DNA from: Neoceratodus forsteri
Taxonomy: Eukaryota > Chordata > Ceratodontiformes > Ceratodontidae
Reading direction: 5' to 3'
DNA: 64,000 nucleotides
Assembly: GCA_016271365.2 (NCBI GenBank)
Contig: CM028129.1
Location: 1,011,295,501 to 1,011,359,500 of the forward strand
In this document: piece after piece, positions 1 to 10,539 of the stretch
Position numbering within the stretch: the first letter of the stretch is position 1
Layout of the letters: the number at the start of each line of letters is the position of its first letter
Translations under genes and position numbers: made by a program
Notes under the pieces: generated by a model
What the model was told of the DNA's origin: nothing
The model's input: the letters and a program-made list of their open reading frames with translations, nothing else
Database searches by the model: none

Positions 1-1172
1 AAATCATGTTTTTCAGTGGTGCTCACAGCAAACACAGATCCAGTGCCCTAACCATCAGGAACTCCTCTGGTATCCCGCTTGAACAAATTCAACATTTCAA
101 GTATCTAGGGTAACCATGGATAGCTCACTATCATATGCCCAGCATGTTGAGAATGTTGCCAGTTTTGCCAGTATCAAGATAGGGTTACTCCATAGACATA
201 AACACAGTCTAATGCCTGAAGCCCTTATACTAGCTATCTATAGCTCCATAGTATCCATTATTGACTATGGTCTAGTTATCTATGGCTCAGCTTCCACCGC
301 TACCCTCCGCAGAATATCAGTGGCATGCAATAAAGCATGCCGACTTCTTACTGGAGCAGCCCGCCTTACCCACACATGTGAATTGTATGTGCAAACAGGT
401 TGGCTTCAGCTAAATGGGAGAATTCACTATCAAACCTGCTTGCTAACTAAAAAGGCACTTCTCGGGCTCCTGCCTTCTGGTGTTACAAACTTACTCAACC
501 CATCTTGCAGCCCCCAGCACGTGTAGCTCAGTCAACCAACTCTTCTCTGTCCCAAGATGCTGGACCACACAAGGGCAATGATCGTTTGCATATAGAGCAC
601 CACTATGGTTTAATGCACTGCCCAGAGATATCTTTTCCTTACCAAAATTAGGACCAGTTAAAGGCACACTTCATTAGCATCTTACAGCTAACAGTTCCTG
701 TGACTGTTTCAACTGACATGACACTAGCTGAGCAGTATTGACACATCATTGTGTACATACTTCTTCCCTTTTCTCTGTGAACGATCACTTTCACCCTAAC
801 GGCTCTGCCCTATTGCCTGCCTCCTTCGCCAATCCTTCTTTCACCTCAACCCTCTCACCCTCCACCATCTTTCCACTATTTATCTTCACTTACCTGAACT
901 TTTGTTCACTCAACTCTAACTATACCTACTTGATAAAGCACCTTGGACTGCCTCCTTTTGTTAGGTTATTTTTGATTTAATACCAATTCATAGTTTTAAT
1001 TTTAGTTGCAATATTAATTTCATATTGTCATTTTAAATACTTTCTTGTCAATATTTTATGTAATACCATCCGTTGTATGTCTGTCACCCTTCCCACTGAC
1101 GTGGAAGCTTTGTAAAAGAGCTGCTATGTGCTCAAAAGTACTGTAATCTGAGAATGAATAAATAAATTAAAA
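1..1172 (+). mobile_element. Rex1-type LINE, 3' fragment
   Basis: Positions 116-526 encode a peptide shaped like the end of a Rex1/Babar reverse transcriptase: 'LDSSLS'-like start, 'IIDYGLVIYG', 'NKACRLLTGAARL' and 'GWLQLNGR'. The frame upstream of 116 (KYLG, then a stop) also fits the family, so the element is 5'-truncated by the window edge and carries a nonsense codon near 110. A 3' untranslated part follows to about 1170 and ends in a short AATAAATAAAT tail typical of such LINEs. The clade is assigned from remembered family motifs. Another CR1-group LINE is possible. Confidence 0.65.
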
Positions 1173-2163
1173 TGATTTTTGCACTTACCACTTCAACTGG
1201 TAGACTGTTTCATGGCTCCACCACCATTTCTGTAAACTAATACTTCCTTATAGCCCTCCAGAACCTCCCTCCTGTTAATTTCCATTCATCCATCCATAAC
1301 TGTGAGCTACTATTTAAGTTAAATAATTTCACACAGTTCATATTGTTAATTCCTTTTAGGAACTTGAAGGTCTCTATCATATCTCCCGTTTCCCTTCTAG
1401 TCTCCAGTGACTACATGTTCAGTGCCTTGAGGTGCTCCTCATAGTACTTGCCCTGTTGGCCATAAATAATTTTTGTCACCCTGCGTTGCATAGTCTGTAG
1501 CTTATCCCTATCTTTCCTGAGGAGAGGACTCCAGAACTGGGCACAGTACTCCAGGTGTGGCCTCACTAAGGATCTATGTAGGAGAAGTATTACCTCTTCC
1601 TTTCTGCTAGCTATACCCCTCTTGATGCAACCTAGCATCCTACTTGCTTTGCTACAGTGTATGCCTTGTTGTACTGATTTGATTGTTTTAAAGAGTCACT
1701 GATGATAATCCCAAGGTTCTGTTCCTCAGCTGTAGTGCTAAGACTCACCCCACCCATCCAGTACTTTGTCCTGGGATTCTTGTTCCCTAGGCACATTAAC
1801 TTGCACTTCTTGGCGTTGAAGTTCAACTGTCAAAACCTAGTCTACAACTATAGCTTTTGTAAGTTACTATGCATTTCTGATTCCCTCATCACTATCTGTC
1901 CTCCCACAAAGAGGCACAACCTGCCCTAGATTCCTTTATCTGGGCCACTGATTAGCATACTGAAGAGGACTGGAACCAGGGCAGATCCTTGTGGTACCCC
2001 ACTTGAGACCTCCTGCTCTTCTGATTTGACCCTGTTGACCACAACCTCTGCAGCCTCCCCTTTAGTCAGTTACCTACACAGTTTACTAAGACTTTAGCCG
2101 CACACAGATCCTTCATCTTCTTCAACACGCATCTGTGAGGCACTGAGTCAAGCCTTGCTGAAG
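1173..2163 (-). mobile_element. CR1 retrotransposon A, 3' part, antisense
   Basis: Read on the minus strand, this encodes the C-terminal part of a CR1 reverse transcriptase. At 1411-1638 it has 'MLGCIKRGIASRKEEV', '[13 protein letters not shown]' and 'QRRVTK'. At 1632-1826 it has 'NFNAKKCKLMCLGNKN'. Frames are broken between segments. The element starts beside the Rex1 tail without its usual terminal repeat and stops abruptly inside the 'KAF' region at about 2163. The sequence resumes at 3738, so a Penelope-like element has split it. Confidence 0.85.
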
Positions 2164-2584
2164 GCAAGGATGAGCAAACCCACAGCTCCAAAGGTAATGC
2201 CATGAACTGCAGAAGGAAGTGCTGCTAGTAAAGGGCAACCAGCCCTGAAATTCACAGAAGTTCCAAAGAACTTGCACTCTCACTAGACTCAAGAACCAAG
2301 GCAAATGCCAAAATGGTAATGTAATTACTCATTTATTGTCGGTTCTCTTCACAGTTAGTTTTAAAAGGGCTGCTAACTTGAGAAATAAATTAGTACACAG
2401 CTGGCTGGAAAGCCTGCATGATGAAACTAATACTGGCTGGTCCCCCCCAAACCACATGGGATGTTTAAGTGTAAAAATGTAACATCTGTGAGTATTGCAT
2501 AACAGGGAAAGAATTTAAACACCCTAAGGAACCCACACTGACTATAAAACTTAATTCATCATATGTGACACATCTTTTGTTATA

Positions 2585-2899
2585 TATGTACTGTGGTATT
2601 CCTGCAATACCCTTTACATTGGCTGCACTATAAGAATACCGAAAACCAGAGTCCAAGAACACATCAGGTCAATCATTAATCAAAGAATTGATAAACCTGT
2701 GGGACTTAACTTTCTTGAGAAGCATGATTCTGACCCAAAATGTTTAAGGTTCATGGGGATAGATCATGCCCCCCCCACACCTAAATTTGGTGGGGATAGG
2801 GTGAACATGCTTCTCCAGAGACGATGTTTATGGATTTACAAACTCAGAAGTCTCAAACCCAATGGCTTAAATTATACATTAGATTTAAAGCCCTTTTGA
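2585..2899 (+). pseudogene. Penelope-like element GIY-YIG endonuclease C-terminus
   Basis: An uninterrupted frame of about 104 residues reads YVLWYSC, then TLYIG, R..KTRVQEH, 'GGDR', 'RRCLWIYKL' and 'PNGLNYTLD'. In Neptune-group Penelope elements the GIY-YIG nuclease lies at the C-terminus and has a YVL...CPC...YIG.T.R core, a conserved R..EH helix, a GGDR block and a final PxGLN. The present copy matches this order. The CPC pair is changed to YSC, and the reverse-transcriptase part upstream is missing, so it is a fragment. The domain would nick DNA for target-primed reverse transcription. Confidence 0.75.
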
Positions 2900-3582
2900 A
2901 AAAAATAAAGGAAAGAAATCTTGTGAAATGTATTCTATGGTTGTTTAATACTGACCAGAAAATGCATATAAATGTTAAGGTGAGAATAGCAGTTCTATAA
3001 AAACAGTGATTTTACACTATTAATAACAGTATGCTATTTTCTATTTCTTACTCGTTTAGGTGTGGAATGAATGTTCAAGTGGATCCCCATGAAACTAATA
3101 TGCCCTGTAAACATTAAGGGAGATCACTGGATGATGTTTTTTCCTCTGTTTGCCTTTCTGCCTGTTCCTTATCTTTAGATCCCCAGATTTAGTAGTATAG
3201 TGCAAGGGGATCTATGTTAATTTGATTGCTGATAGGCTTTCTTGTCTCCTTTATTTTGAGAGCTGAAAATTAAGTAAAGGTAAAGAAGGATGTAAAAAAG
3301 TAAAAAGAAATTAACTTTACTCATTTTATTTCATATTTTTTTATGCCAATTACATTTGTGCATGCTTATACAAAAAGGTTACTGACAAATAATATATCAA
3401 TGCACTTAGTTATTGTGATAAAGGATACAGCACAATAGAAATTGTACAGTAACCATTAGTTTTTGGTTTCAGTAAGCATATTAACAAAGTTTGAGGATGT
3501 CAATTCAGAATTTCTTTAATTGTTTTAACCTGTTGATTATTTATTAAAGGTGTATAAAAAGTGACCAGTATTCTGTGTAAGC

Positions 3583-3632
3583 CACACCCCCTGACGAAGG
3601 CTAACTGCCGAAGTGTGGGGGTAGCGGCACCT
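3583..3632 (+). ncRNA. hammerhead-like ribozyme motif of the Penelope element
   Basis: The core CTGACGA, a GGC/GCC helix with a TAACT loop, then GAAG lies inside an outer stem, CACACCCC pairing with GTGTGGGG. This order (stem I, CUGANGA, helix II, GAA) is that of minimal hammerhead motifs known in Penelope-like elements. Helix III and the last A of GAAA are not evident, so self-cleavage may be lost. Confidence 0.5.
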
Positions 3633-3737
3633 GCATTGGGAAGAGAATCAGCAATAAATATTTACTTTACCATTTTGGCATCTGCCTTGGTTCTTGAGTC
3701 TAGTGAGAGTGCAAGTTCTTTGGGACTTCTGAACAAA

Positions 3738-4440
3738 TCCACAGCATGACCCATATCCAATTACCTCATCACTCAGTCAAAGAACACTATCAAGTAAGTC
3801 TGACAAGATCATCCTGCCATGAATCTGTGCTGTTTACTATCCTGGAGCCAGTTGCTCTCCAAGTAGTCACAAGCTCCTGTTTGACCAGTGACTCCTTCAG
3901 CTTCCCTACAATAGAGGTAAGTCTGACAGGTATGTAGTTCCTTGCTTGTGCCTTGTCCCCCCTTATGGAGTGGAGTAGAACCATTCCAACCACTATCCAG
4001 TCCTTTGGAACCACACCCCATCTCCTGTGAGCTGCTGAATAGACCTACCAGGGGTTCAACCAGTTATGTTGCCAGCTCCCTGAGTAACCTTGAATGAAAT
4101 CCATCTAGTCCCTGGGTCTTATCCATCTTTAGGGGTGCCAGTCCTTTCTGGACCCTTTAGCTTGTAAATGTTGACTGCCTCATCTCTTGGACCCCCTTAG
4201 CCACCACCTTGATACCACTCTCTGGCAATGGTCCACCATCTTCCCTATTGAAAACTGAGCAAGAGTAATCATTAAAGACAGTGGAATTCAGTTTGGAACC
4301 CCAATATTGTACTTCCATTGACTACTTCTTTGGACAGCTTTTTCCAGTTATCAAAAAATGATTCTGTATAGAATTATTTCCTTATGTATTCCTTGAAATT
4401 GTTTCCCCAGTTTAAAGCTATTACCCACAGTGGCTAATGA
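3738..4440 (-). mobile_element. CR1 retrotransposon A, 5' part, antisense
   Basis: This continues the CR1 interrupted at 2163. On the minus strand 3790-4014 gives 'VPKDWIVVGMV', 'NYIPVRLTSIVGKLKESLV', the start of the CR1 reverse transcriptase palm. The match fades after about 4440, so the element is 5'-truncated there. Confidence 0.8.
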
Positions 4441-4815
4441 CTCTTAAAGGTTCTTTAAGTCACAGTACAAAGAATGCAAAACCCCTGCATTTATAGAAGG
4501 TGTCCTTAAAACACTCTGATTTATTTATTATGATACACCCATTGATAAGAAAAAAATTAGATATATCAGGGTAGGTATTATACTGCATTACAAGCCTTGT
4601 GGTAGTTTAAAGCCCTGTTTTTTACTTGGGTAGTAAACACATCACATGGCATGCTACTATGATATAATACCTACTCTGTCATGTCGTATTCCTTATATAT
4701 CATGCTTTTGAAACTCTCGAAATATCTAAATAAAAGAAAAACATGGATTTTGATTGTCTGCAAATTTGATAAACTGAGAATAAATTGATAAAAACTGAGA
4801 CAAAGACAAAAACAA
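4441..4815. other. no gene recognised
   Basis: A+T-rich sequence without a plausible gene, RNA or repeat that I recognise. Confidence 0.5.
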
Positions 4816-5049
4816 TGCTAACAGGCTCTACACATATTTTTATTTATTTATTTACCTATTGAAATGTTTCACCAGGAAAGACACACTGAGCAACACATTT
4901 GCTCATTTCCAGGTGTATCCTGGGGGAAAAGGGAGTTGGAGCAACAAACATATTTAACTAACTTCTTAGCATGCATATTTAAATATACATTACGTAACAT
5001 ACATAGCAGGTTATGTTTAAAGTGCTTAAGAAAATCAGATAAATACAGA
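4816..5049 (+). repeat. unclassified interspersed repeat, copy 1
   Basis: This starts with a TATTTATTTA-type run, then 'gaaatgtttcaccaggaaag', an 'agcaac...' block and 'cctggggg'. The same beginning recurs at 17640-17720. Its second half (about 4923-5000) recurs at 6458-6535 on the other side of the foldback element. It has the look of a LINE or SINE 3' part, but I cannot name the family. Confidence 0.5.
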
Positions 5050-6441
5050 GGGCCCAATTCCAGAACAGTTACGCATGGTGCAATGTGACTTGCGCCAAAA
5101 CAAATGGTGCAGGTAGCACTTTGCACTATGCGTAATGTCAATTGGTATTCCAAAACACAGCCTTAAACATGTTGCAGACTGCCTGTGCCGAAGTGGTCCT
5201 ACACCACCATGTATGCCATAAACCCTCTGTGACATGGTGCAAGGGAGTTTATGGCAGCAGTTGTGCCCTGTTCTGGGAGGGTGGCTGCTAGAACAGCACA
5301 TGTGCTATTCCAAGACAACTCTCGGAGGACATTGGTCTAGGTGCAGTTAGATCACCTATTAACTGTTCAAAGTGTACTTTGCATCCACTGGTGGTACACC
5401 ACTGTGCCATGTGCACCAAACAGACAGCCCCCCATAATCCCGCATAAGCACCCCCACCCATCCCCCATTGTGAAATACACATAAATGCCCTCAGTGGGCT
5501 GCTAGCACCCCAAGCCCTGATCCCCAAGTAATGCCCCGCAGGGCTACACATGCCACCCCAAGTCCCATTTAGCATGCAGGGGTACTGCCCCACAGGGCTA
5601 TTCATGCACCTCCTCTAAGCCCTGATTCCCGATTGGCAGCTCACCGGTAATTGTTAACTGTATGCAGAAAAGCACACCCTAGTATCCCTGGTAGTCTAGT
5701 GGTCCCCACTCCCCACCTGGTGGTGCCAGTCCACCCCACACCCCACACCCATTCCCAGTTGGCAACTGGCACATCCCACCTCTCATTTCCATGGTCAGCC
5801 ACTGACCAAGCTCCCTCTGAGCATGTACTACTGTATACAGTACATGCACACTGAATGACAGCTCATTCAGTGAGTGTGTACTGTATACAGTAGTACACAC
5901 TCTGAGGGGACTCAGTCAGTGGCTGCCCATGGAGGTGAGAGGTGGGATGTGCCAGTTGCCAACTGGGAATGGGTGTAAGGGGGTGGAGTGGACTGGCACT
6001 GCCAGGTGGGGGGCCACTAGATTACCAGGGGGTACGGGAATATGTGTAGTAATACTCCACCTCATGCACTACCACCCAGACATGGGGGTTGGGGCTTGGG
6101 GACAAGGGGCATGGGGGTCCGATAGCCCTGTGGGGCTTAGTATACTGTATATTGGGTGATCAGGGGCAGGGGATCCCATAGCCCTGTGGAGCTTTCTCTA
6201 CTTTTTATAGGGGGCTCAGAGGTGGGACATTTGCCCCCCTTCTGAGTCCCATGCTGCAGGCTTGTGACACCCTTTATGTACGCTCTCTGTTTGGCATACC
6301 TGTTGGGTTGGTGAAAGTCACAGACATAGTTACCGGGGACCCTGGCTGTTCTGGAATCATGTGCATGGTTCCCAGCGCAATGGCATTTGGTGCAAGTTGC
6401 AATTGGTGGAGACTTGTGCCATGCCTTCAGGAATCAGGCCC
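5050..6441. mobile_element. 1.4 kb foldback (long inverted repeat) DNA element
   Basis: The ends are inverted copies of each other: the left starts GGGCCCAATTCCAGAA and the right, reverse-complemented, starts GGGCCTGATTCCTGAA. The interior is largely self-complementary. The best pair is about 5683-5840 against 5880-6037, sharing the 'gttggcaactgg' and 'tggtagtctagtgg' blocks with a spacer of about 40 bp. Outer blocks such as gccccacagggct (about 5590) and agccctgtggggc (about 6125) also pair. No coding frame looks real. The subterminal part is rich in gcgcaa/gtgcaa words, as in the Harbinger element downstream, which suggests a non-autonomous Harbinger relative. No clean target duplication is visible. 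Confidence 0.65.
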
Positions 6442-6780
6442 TGACAGTCAAGCTGCATTAGGGAAAAGGGAGTGGGAGTAACAAACATACTTGACAGTCT
6501 ACTTAGGATACACACTTAAATATAAACATTACATCAAATGAGCTTAACAGTAGGCACTTAAGTACTTACAGTTACACAGAGAGATGACTCAGCTGCATTA
6601 GGGAATGCGAGATCAGATAGAGAATCTGTGGACAATAATGTTGACAAATAGTGTGGACTAGCATGGAGATAGAGGAGGGAGTAACTTTAAACACAATTGC
6701 AAGTATGAGAAACAAAGTTGTGAAGAGCAGTTGAGATGGAGAAAGGGAAAGATGAGTGTCTAATCTGAGCAGATCTGAGG
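6442..6780 (+). repeat. unclassified interspersed repeat, copy 2 (second half), and flank
   Basis: 6458-6535 repeats the block seen at 4923-5000 ('gggaaaagggag', 'aacaaacata', 'acttaaatata'). The remainder to 6780 holds nothing I recognise. Confidence 0.4.
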
Positions 6781-7476
6781 TGGGGCCGCAAGATGGCTGC
6801 AGTGCTGCCCCACTCCTCGCAGGAGCTCTGATTCTGAAGCGTGGTTGCAAACTTTTAGTTAAAAGATGCTGCAATTTTGATTCATTTTGAAAATGATGAA
6901 TTAAACTTAAGTATAATCTGCATTTGGTATACTTTTGTGGTACTAATGCTGTCCCATTTTTATTATGAGAACGCCGTAAGTGAGGCATTGGCCTTAGCGG
7001 GGAGCTGCTTTTAAAAGGCCTCAGTTCTCACTGGACCTGTCATGAATGTTTTCTGTCTATTAGCGTGCTGAGAAGTAGCTTTTGTTTGTGTAGAAGGCAC
7101 ATTATGTGCAGCGAAGTGCAGCGTTTAAAACATTTTAAAAAAATAGTTATGGCACCTCAGTTTTTGTAACTATCTTGTAGTGCTACAATTTATGTAATGT
7201 GGCCTTTTTTTGTTGGAGGAAAAGCCACTAAGAGGTTGTGGTGCATGAGTGAGGATGTTCAGGAGAAGGAAAGGAGATATCTAGGACACTCATAGCACCT
7301 TTTGTGCTTACAGGCTTATATTAGCCTGAAAAAGGTATGCTTATTTTGCCTCGGGGGGGTCTGCATATTAAGGGCTTGGGTAAGTTAACCCAAAGTTCTT
7401 GTGTTCAGTGGAGCGTTATCTTCTGTTTTTATCTTACAGGTATATGCCTGGTCATTTTCAGAGTTGGAAAACAGAG
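6781..7476. other. no gene recognised; possible retroelement leader
   Basis: It begins with a GC-rich 'gccgcaagatggctgcag' block that resembles the leaders of L1-type elements. No coding frame follows. I see no other support. Confidence 0.25.
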
Positions 7477-7851
7477 TTACAGGTATAAGGAGATAAAGCC
7501 CCAGGTTGGTGTGAGGTTTGGTGTGAAACTGGAAAAAGGATATAAGAAACTCTCCAAGAGACTCATGAATGATAGTCTCTCCTGGTAAAAAGATGCTGTT
7601 TTAGTGTCAATAGGAGGCTGGCCATGGGGGATCTCCTTTAAGAGGTACTGATCTATTTCCTTTATTCCGGTGACACTTTTCAGTGACCCTTGGAGATCAG
7701 CAAATGAACGGAAGGAATTATCTTTGTTTAGCAATTGTATTTTATTTGGACTCCGGTATAAGGAACCAAATACCTTGCACCGTACTGTCCAAGGGTGGCT
7801 CATAATCATATTTATTGAACAAACGTACCAATGCCAAGTTATGAGATGCAC
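7477..7851 (-). pseudogene. L1-type ORF2 relic (post-RT region)
   Basis: A 124-residue minus-strand frame contains 'SFRSFADLQGSLKSVTGIKE' followed by 'QYLLKEI'. L1/Tx1 reverse transcriptases have a similar F.SF.DL....L....F..YLQ block between the thumb and the C-terminal cysteine motif. Neighbouring domains are not seen, so this is a weak assignment to a 5'- and 3'-truncated fragment. Confidence 0.35.
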
Positions 7852-7948
7852 CAGATTATCTGCTTTAGAGCGCTATGGCTGTGGGAACTCTTTGAAGAGT
7901 CTATTTTGGAATAAGTGTTTTGGAACAAGAACAAGGTTTTCTCATTAT

Positions 7949-8480
7949 TTTTTTTTTTAATTCTGTATTTTTATCCTGCTTTGCCCTACTGCCGGGACCA
8001 TCTGCCCAGTCACAGACTCCGGCTGCAGCTACTCACATTAGCCACCCTCCCTGAACCCCTGGCCTGCCCCCCAGGGCGGGGTCATGGCACCCCGGACTAA
8101 AGGCACAGTGAACATGGGAAAGGCAGGAACTGGACTAAGAGCCAAGGCAGCCAGAGCGGGCGTCATCAAGGCAGCAGGAGCAGGGTATTTTTTCTTCCTT
8201 TTTTTAGTGCGCAGGAGGCGGGGACATGCAATGATGTCCTGCGTCCACCCCGACCCTGAAATCTGTCAGGTGCTAGTAGCTGCTGTGTCCCTGGCCTCCG
8301 CCAGGGCTCCTTCAAGCTCTGGGCACTGTCCCCACCCTTCCCCTGGAGAAGGAGAGCAGTTCCTGGGATGCTCCATCCTTCTCCCCCAGCTGGCCCTCCA
8401 GTGACCAGGGTCCGTTCCCAAACCCGGGTCATCGGCACACAAGAGAAAATCCAACCACTGTGCCGGTGGGCCAGCCCTAG
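7949..8480 (-). mobile_element. tRNA-derived SINE or retroposon with 15-bp target duplication
   Basis: It is flanked by the exact direct repeat AGGTTTTCTCATTAT (7934-7948 and 8481-8495). A poly-T run at 7949-7958 marks the A-tail of a minus-strand insert. The minus-strand 5' end (about 8480 down to 8400) carries a tRNA-like head with 'ccggcacagtggtt' near the A box and 'gggtttgggaac' near the B box. An internal A-rich stretch (rc of 8187-8206) suggests a composite body. The 532-bp insert has no coding capacity that I would trust. Confidence 0.65.
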
Positions 8481-8732
8481 AGGTTTTCTCATTATATAAG
8501 ACCGGACTCATTTCAGCTGCTAAATATTAAATACTAAGCATTACAAGCATTATGTTTTTAATATTGAAGAAGAGCTGTTGTCTGTTGTTCATGGACTTCT
8601 AAGGACTCATAAGGATGGAGCCGATTGATACTTCTTCAAATGTTTACAGTCACAATCCTTGCTTATTAGTTGTGACTTGAATGTTGTGGAATTTTGGGAT
8701 TATAGCTGCACACCTAGCTAAATTTAAACTTT

Positions 8733-10530
8733 GGCCCAGATATTCAAACTGCACCCAAAAAGTGCGCAATAGCAGGAGCAAGCGCAAGTCCATTGCGCCC
8801 ATGCGCAAGAGGCGTAATATTCAAAAAGTGAGCCAGCCAAACTGTGCCTACAGCTGATGACTGAATATCACACCACCTGCGCCATAATGCAACTAGGGAA
8901 GGGAAGCTAAGCAGATCAGATGCACCATAGCTCAACAAGGGATGTGCAGCTGAGCAGTCCAGAGGTACCATAGCGCAACCAGGGACGCCCCCCAGCAGTA
9001 GGGCAATGCAACTGCACAACCAGGGAGGTAGGGACCCACCACCCATGCCACAGATGGGCACAGGAACACACAGCAGAACAGACATCGTCCCCCCACACTC
9101 CATGCACTGCACAACTGGGGGAGGGCTGGAATAACCACCGGCCTATGGAGACCAGCAACCAACACACAGCTGGGCCATGTTGCCCCATCACACCCCCCGG
9201 CAAGCTGTGACTGGTGCACAAGGAGGGCTGACCACCCTGCGCCACACCATCCCCCCAATGTAGAGCACATCCTGCACCGTGACCTCTAGACACCCTGCCC
9301 AGGAGCAGCATCCACAACTGCAGGAAACCCCATGCATGCCATCACCCCCCCTGTGACACTGCAACCCTGTGTACCAGAGAATCATGCAAGGCAGCCCCAC
9401 CACGAGCATCCATCAGCGGGTGGCAGCACACAGTGATGCAACAACGGCATACACAGTGCCACCATGCACAGCCTCCCCCCCGAGGTACTGCTGAGAGACC
9501 AACCATGCGTCGGCACATGAGGTACCCCACATGGGACAGGGCATGCCCCGGACCCCACCACCCATGGTACAGCACCCTGCACAGTCTCCCAATGACACGC
9601 CCCGACCCAGCACTGGCCACAACAGCCAGCACAGACACCCACAGTGGTGCGTGGAAGCATGCACCACACTGGATGCCACACAGTGCATGAACAGACACCC
9701 ACCCATACCCAAGGGCACAACAACACAGGGACGCAGTGGTGGGGCAACCAAGCCCCCAGCATGAGCCCATGTAAACCGTGTACACACAACCCGCAGTCCT
9801 CCATGGCATTGGAGTGCCAGCCACCCTGCGCAGGCACTGTGGACCTGTACGCCACCAGCATTTTCCTGGAGCACAAGTCACAGTCAGTGGTGCACACCCC
9901 CCTGCAACACACACAAGCCACAGCATGGAGGTGGGTCAACAACTGTGGAGGCCACAGTGTCACCCGAGGCAGACATGCACCACACCAGTGACAGGAGGCA
10001 ACCCAGCAGTGTGACGGGTACAGTGGCTGCCCAGCATGGACTGCCACCACTGACATGCCAGCAGACCGTGCAGGTCACAGACATGCATGGGTATCAGCTG
10101 CACAGGCCATGAATGGGCTGCTAGGGGCGCCATGGACACAGTGCATGCACCATGGACCACTGCACACAGTCATCCAGTGCACAGGGCACAACACACACAC
10201 CACAGACACTGACTGATATCTACTACCCCACACCATAGTCACCTCCACACGGACACACTCACATACCCATGACTGCACCACCCCCTGATACCATGCACAC
10301 CACTGCAGCTGAGCACCTATAGCCCGCTGCAAATCAGAGACCACCACAGTATTCATATCAAAATAACTATATTAAAACAGCATATAAAAGGTAACTATTT
10401 ACAACAATATATACAAGGTGGGGGGAAGGCCACAAACAAGCTGGGGTGGGTAAGGGGCAGGGGTGGACAAATGGGACAGGAAAGGAGGGTTGTGAGGGTG
10501 GCTCCAGGGGGGTAGGGTATATCAGGGGCA
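8733..10530. other. Harbinger left arm, non-coding
   Basis: About 1.8 kb of CAC/TGT-rich sequence. Several long frames exist on both strands (for example 9382-10056 minus), but they overlap each other, are low in complexity and match no domain. The first 150 bp are rich in gcgcaa/gcgccc words, likely transposase or Myb binding sites by analogy with other Harbingers. Confidence 0.5.
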
Positions 10531-10539
10531 GAGGGACTT

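Larger units (their letters stand above)
2164..3737 (+). mobile_element. Penelope-like (Neptune-type) element inserted in CR1 A
   Basis: This segment separates two halves of one CR1. It contains a GIY-YIG-like endonuclease end (2585-2899), a terminal hammerhead-like RNA motif (about 3583-3632), and an inverted copy of its own right end at its left end (2255-2322 against 3663-3731, few mismatches). These three traits together are characteristic of Penelope-like elements with partial inverted terminal repeats. The reverse transcriptase is absent, so the copy is truncated. About 14 bp of CR1 expected at the junction are missing. Confidence 0.75.

Noticed and set aside
7337..7588. Plus-strand 83-residue frame near the L1 relic
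   Set aside because: No domain, and it overlaps the minus-strand L1-like frame, which explains part of it.
9342..10056. Long overlapping frames of up to 224 residues in the left Harbinger arm
   Set aside because: Frames overlap on both strands, are Cys/Trp/His-rich through TG/CA-rich composition and contain no domain.
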